Source: Membranipora membranacea
Lineage: Eukaryota; Bryozoa; Gymnolaemata; Cheilostomatida; Membraniporidae
Assembly (NCBI GenBank): GCA_914767715.1
Contig: OU612075.1
Span: 16,990,001 to 17,050,000 of the forward strand
DNA: 60,000 nucleotides
Direction of reading: 5' to 3'
Within the stretch, counting starts at the first letter, position 1. Each line of letters begins with the position of its first letter. Positions 58,901 through 60,000 of this stretch are shown piece after piece. Made by a program: the position numbers and the translations under genes. The notes under the pieces were generated by a model. That model was not told where the DNA came from and ran no database searches. It saw only the letters and a list, made by a program, of their open reading frames with translations.

Positions 58901-59557
58901 GACTCTGTGTGAGGGCTTATTAGCCTTGACATCTGGGGAACAGGACAAAGGCAAAATATGAATCCTACCGCAAATCCTTCATCCACCATGGACAATTAAA
59001 GCTCTCATAATAGAGCATTGGTATCAATACCACCTATAGTTTATGGTATAAGGTAGTCTGAGCCCCCAGACTTTGCCCCCCGTCGGACGGTCCCCTGGAG
59101 GGGAAACAGGTATAAGGTGATAAGGTATAGGTATAAGGTGATTGTAGCTGTAAACGTATGCAGTCATATAAATTGTATTTGTGATCGCCCCCCCCCATCT
59201 GATGTAGGTAGAGACAGAACAGAGACAGAACAATGTTAAACTCCTTTGACATATACTGCGCTGCTCCACTAGATTCAATGTTGAGTAGAGTTGTTGGAGC
59301 CTCTTCCTCTGATACATACAGTGCTGCTCAACTAGTATCAATGTTAAGTAGGTATATTATAATTAAATACATATATTATTTTAATATAGTATTATGTAAA
59401 TTAATGTTCAGGTACTTACCAGGGCTGTTTACTTCTCTGGGAATATCCGGTGAAGAGTCGAACGAGACCTGCATGCTGAAACTATTCTTCTGTTCACCTG
59501 ATTTAATGTCACTGTAATTGTTATCACTTCCTGATTCAGAAAACAGCGATAGGTCAC
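49998..59557 (-). CDS. GCNA: GCNA/ACRC homologue, SprT-type DNA-protein-crosslink protease (5' end outside window)
   Basis: Eleven exons join in phase over 467 codons: 59557-59420, 58932-58813, 57994-57870, 56425-56244, 55782-55609, 55103-55019, 53948-53816, 52461-52380, 51875-51753, 50932-50791 and 50099-49998. The first begins mid-codon, so more exons lie to the right. The N-terminal part is disordered and acidic, with SUMO-interaction-like DDDVILVSES and PLLLSDSDDESFEDLI. The SprT domain follows: VFDSKLSDVKVTFNKRLLKT, then the zinc-protease site DTLIHEMCHAAVWI with the third ligand region DGHGRYWQYWARKS. The zinc ribbon is YKCTKCGQQVGRHSKSLD...VCGRCKGR. The C-terminus KFALFVKDNYASVKKKG and SHKEVMQELSSAF matches the HMG-like end of metazoan GCNA. 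Known role: repair of DNA-protein crosslinks and germline genome stability. All catalytic and Cys ligands are present. Exon 57994 could instead start at 57997 (a NAG-NAG acceptor). Confidence 0.92.
53045..53094. repeat. 23-bp-arm hairpin in a GCNA intron
   Basis: The arms 53045-53067 (CATGTCTGTATTTATTTCAT and onward) and 53072-53094 are complementary at 21 of 23 positions, with a 4-nt spacer. They lie between the GCNA exons at 53816 and 52461. Confidence 0.75.
54855..54985. repeat. inverted and direct repeats of GTATCTAGG
   Basis: ATGTATCTAGG or its complement occurs four times in 130 bp (three direct, one inverted), including CACCTAGATACA at about 54932. AGCATTGTAT and ATACAATGCT nearby also pair. 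It lies just downstream of the 55103-55019 GCNA exon in transcription order. Confidence 0.55.
58075..58195 (+). mobile_element. tRNA-derived SINE, copy 2
   Basis: B box GGGTTCGAGTCCC (about 58112-58124), then the body ACAGCTTTCTAAGATGAGTG and CCCCAGCGCCCGCGGGTATA. The body aligns with the SINE at 5622-5815. The 5' head is degraded. It lies in a GCNA intron, just upstream of the acceptor side of the exon at 57994. Confidence 0.7.
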
Positions 59558-60000
59558 CTATTAAATAGATTAAATTTACAAAAATAAACAATCTTCAGAT
59601 GAGAGTGCTTAATATGATGTTGGGGTTTTCTAACAATGTTTGCATAGAATGTTTTTTTTTCCAACAAACAGTCAGGGTGAGCAATCCATTGATATCAATT
59701 TCTGGATCAGTGATGAAATACACAGTAGGCCCTATGGCTGTTTGTGGGGAAATTACACCAGTACATTAACTTTGTGTTTGCAATTGTATCTGGCTTGACA
59801 AAAGTTTGTACGGAGACAGCTGTGGCCTTACTGAGCTTTTGGACAATCAAATATGACAAATATATTCTAGCAACCATACTTAACTGCTATATGCTTGTTC
59901 AGGGTCGGATATGTTTCCCTAATCCATGAATATATATCAGTAAAGAAATCTATTAGCAGCTGTTGATCTTTTACTGGCCATCACAGAGAATGTAGAAAAA
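59558..60000. other. right edge, intron of GCNA
   Basis: Because the exon at 59557 starts in phase 1, the sequence to the right should be intron, with upstream exons beyond the window. I find no further exon here with both a good splice pair and a matching phase. Confidence 0.45.

Noticed and set aside
1-60000. CRISPR array or bacterial operon
   Set aside because: No regularly spaced repeats with unique spacers; spliced genes and LINE/SINE content show a eukaryotic genome.

Overview
This window is nuclear DNA of an animal. It is AT-rich, has spliced genes with GT-AG (and two likely GC-AG) introns, and carries many LINE, SINE, MITE and DNA-transposon copies. Two secreted fibrinogen-domain genes, a membrane receptor with ZU5, UPA and probable death-like domains, and a GCNA homologue all point to Metazoa. 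The mixture fits a marine invertebrate; the sequence does not settle the phylum. I rebuilt exons by hand from splice sites and reading phase. Five gene models close with every phase matching: four complete multi-exon genes of 340-861 codons and a two-exon gene of 156 codons. A sixth, GCNA, is phase-consistent but runs off the right edge.

Layout. Positions 413-6523 (+) hold a seven-exon gene fusing a BtpA-like TIM barrel to an adenine-phosphoribosyltransferase-like domain; introns 4 and 5 hold a LINE fragment and a tRNA-derived SINE. Positions 6673-7574 hold two MITEs of different families. From 8251 to 16403 (-) lie two tandem genes for secreted PAN-like plus fibrinogen-like proteins; all seven exons have identical lengths in both, and a nearly invariant 60-bp block lies upstream of each. 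From 18031 to 22422 (-) a small membrane protein gene carries a 2.36-kb foldback transposon in its intron. From 24050 to 32180 a LINE is split by a ~5.9-kb element with long inverted repeats. That element contains a decayed P-element-like transposase and a separate SAP/SWIM protein gene. From 32.4 to 37.2 kb there is repeat-rich sequence with no convincing gene.

From 37192 to 47834 (-) lies a 16-exon, 861-codon receptor: a ~35-residue N-terminus outside, one transmembrane helix, a long cytoplasmic part with repeated SGYxS-type modules, then ZU5, UPA and a probable death-like domain. Four exact-period 38-bp repeats sit just upstream of its start. From 49998 to beyond 59557 (-) lies GCNA, a SprT-type DNA-protein-crosslink protease with an acidic N-terminus, SUMO-interaction-like motifs, an HExxH site, a CxxC zinc ribbon and the family's C-terminal extension; its 5' end is outside the window.

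The genes do not form one pathway. The most unusual items are the BtpA-PRTase fusion, the composite transposon nested in a LINE, the foldback transposon with arrays of AACGTCGCAA, the short-ectodomain ZU5/UPA receptor, and a cluster of near-perfect hairpins.
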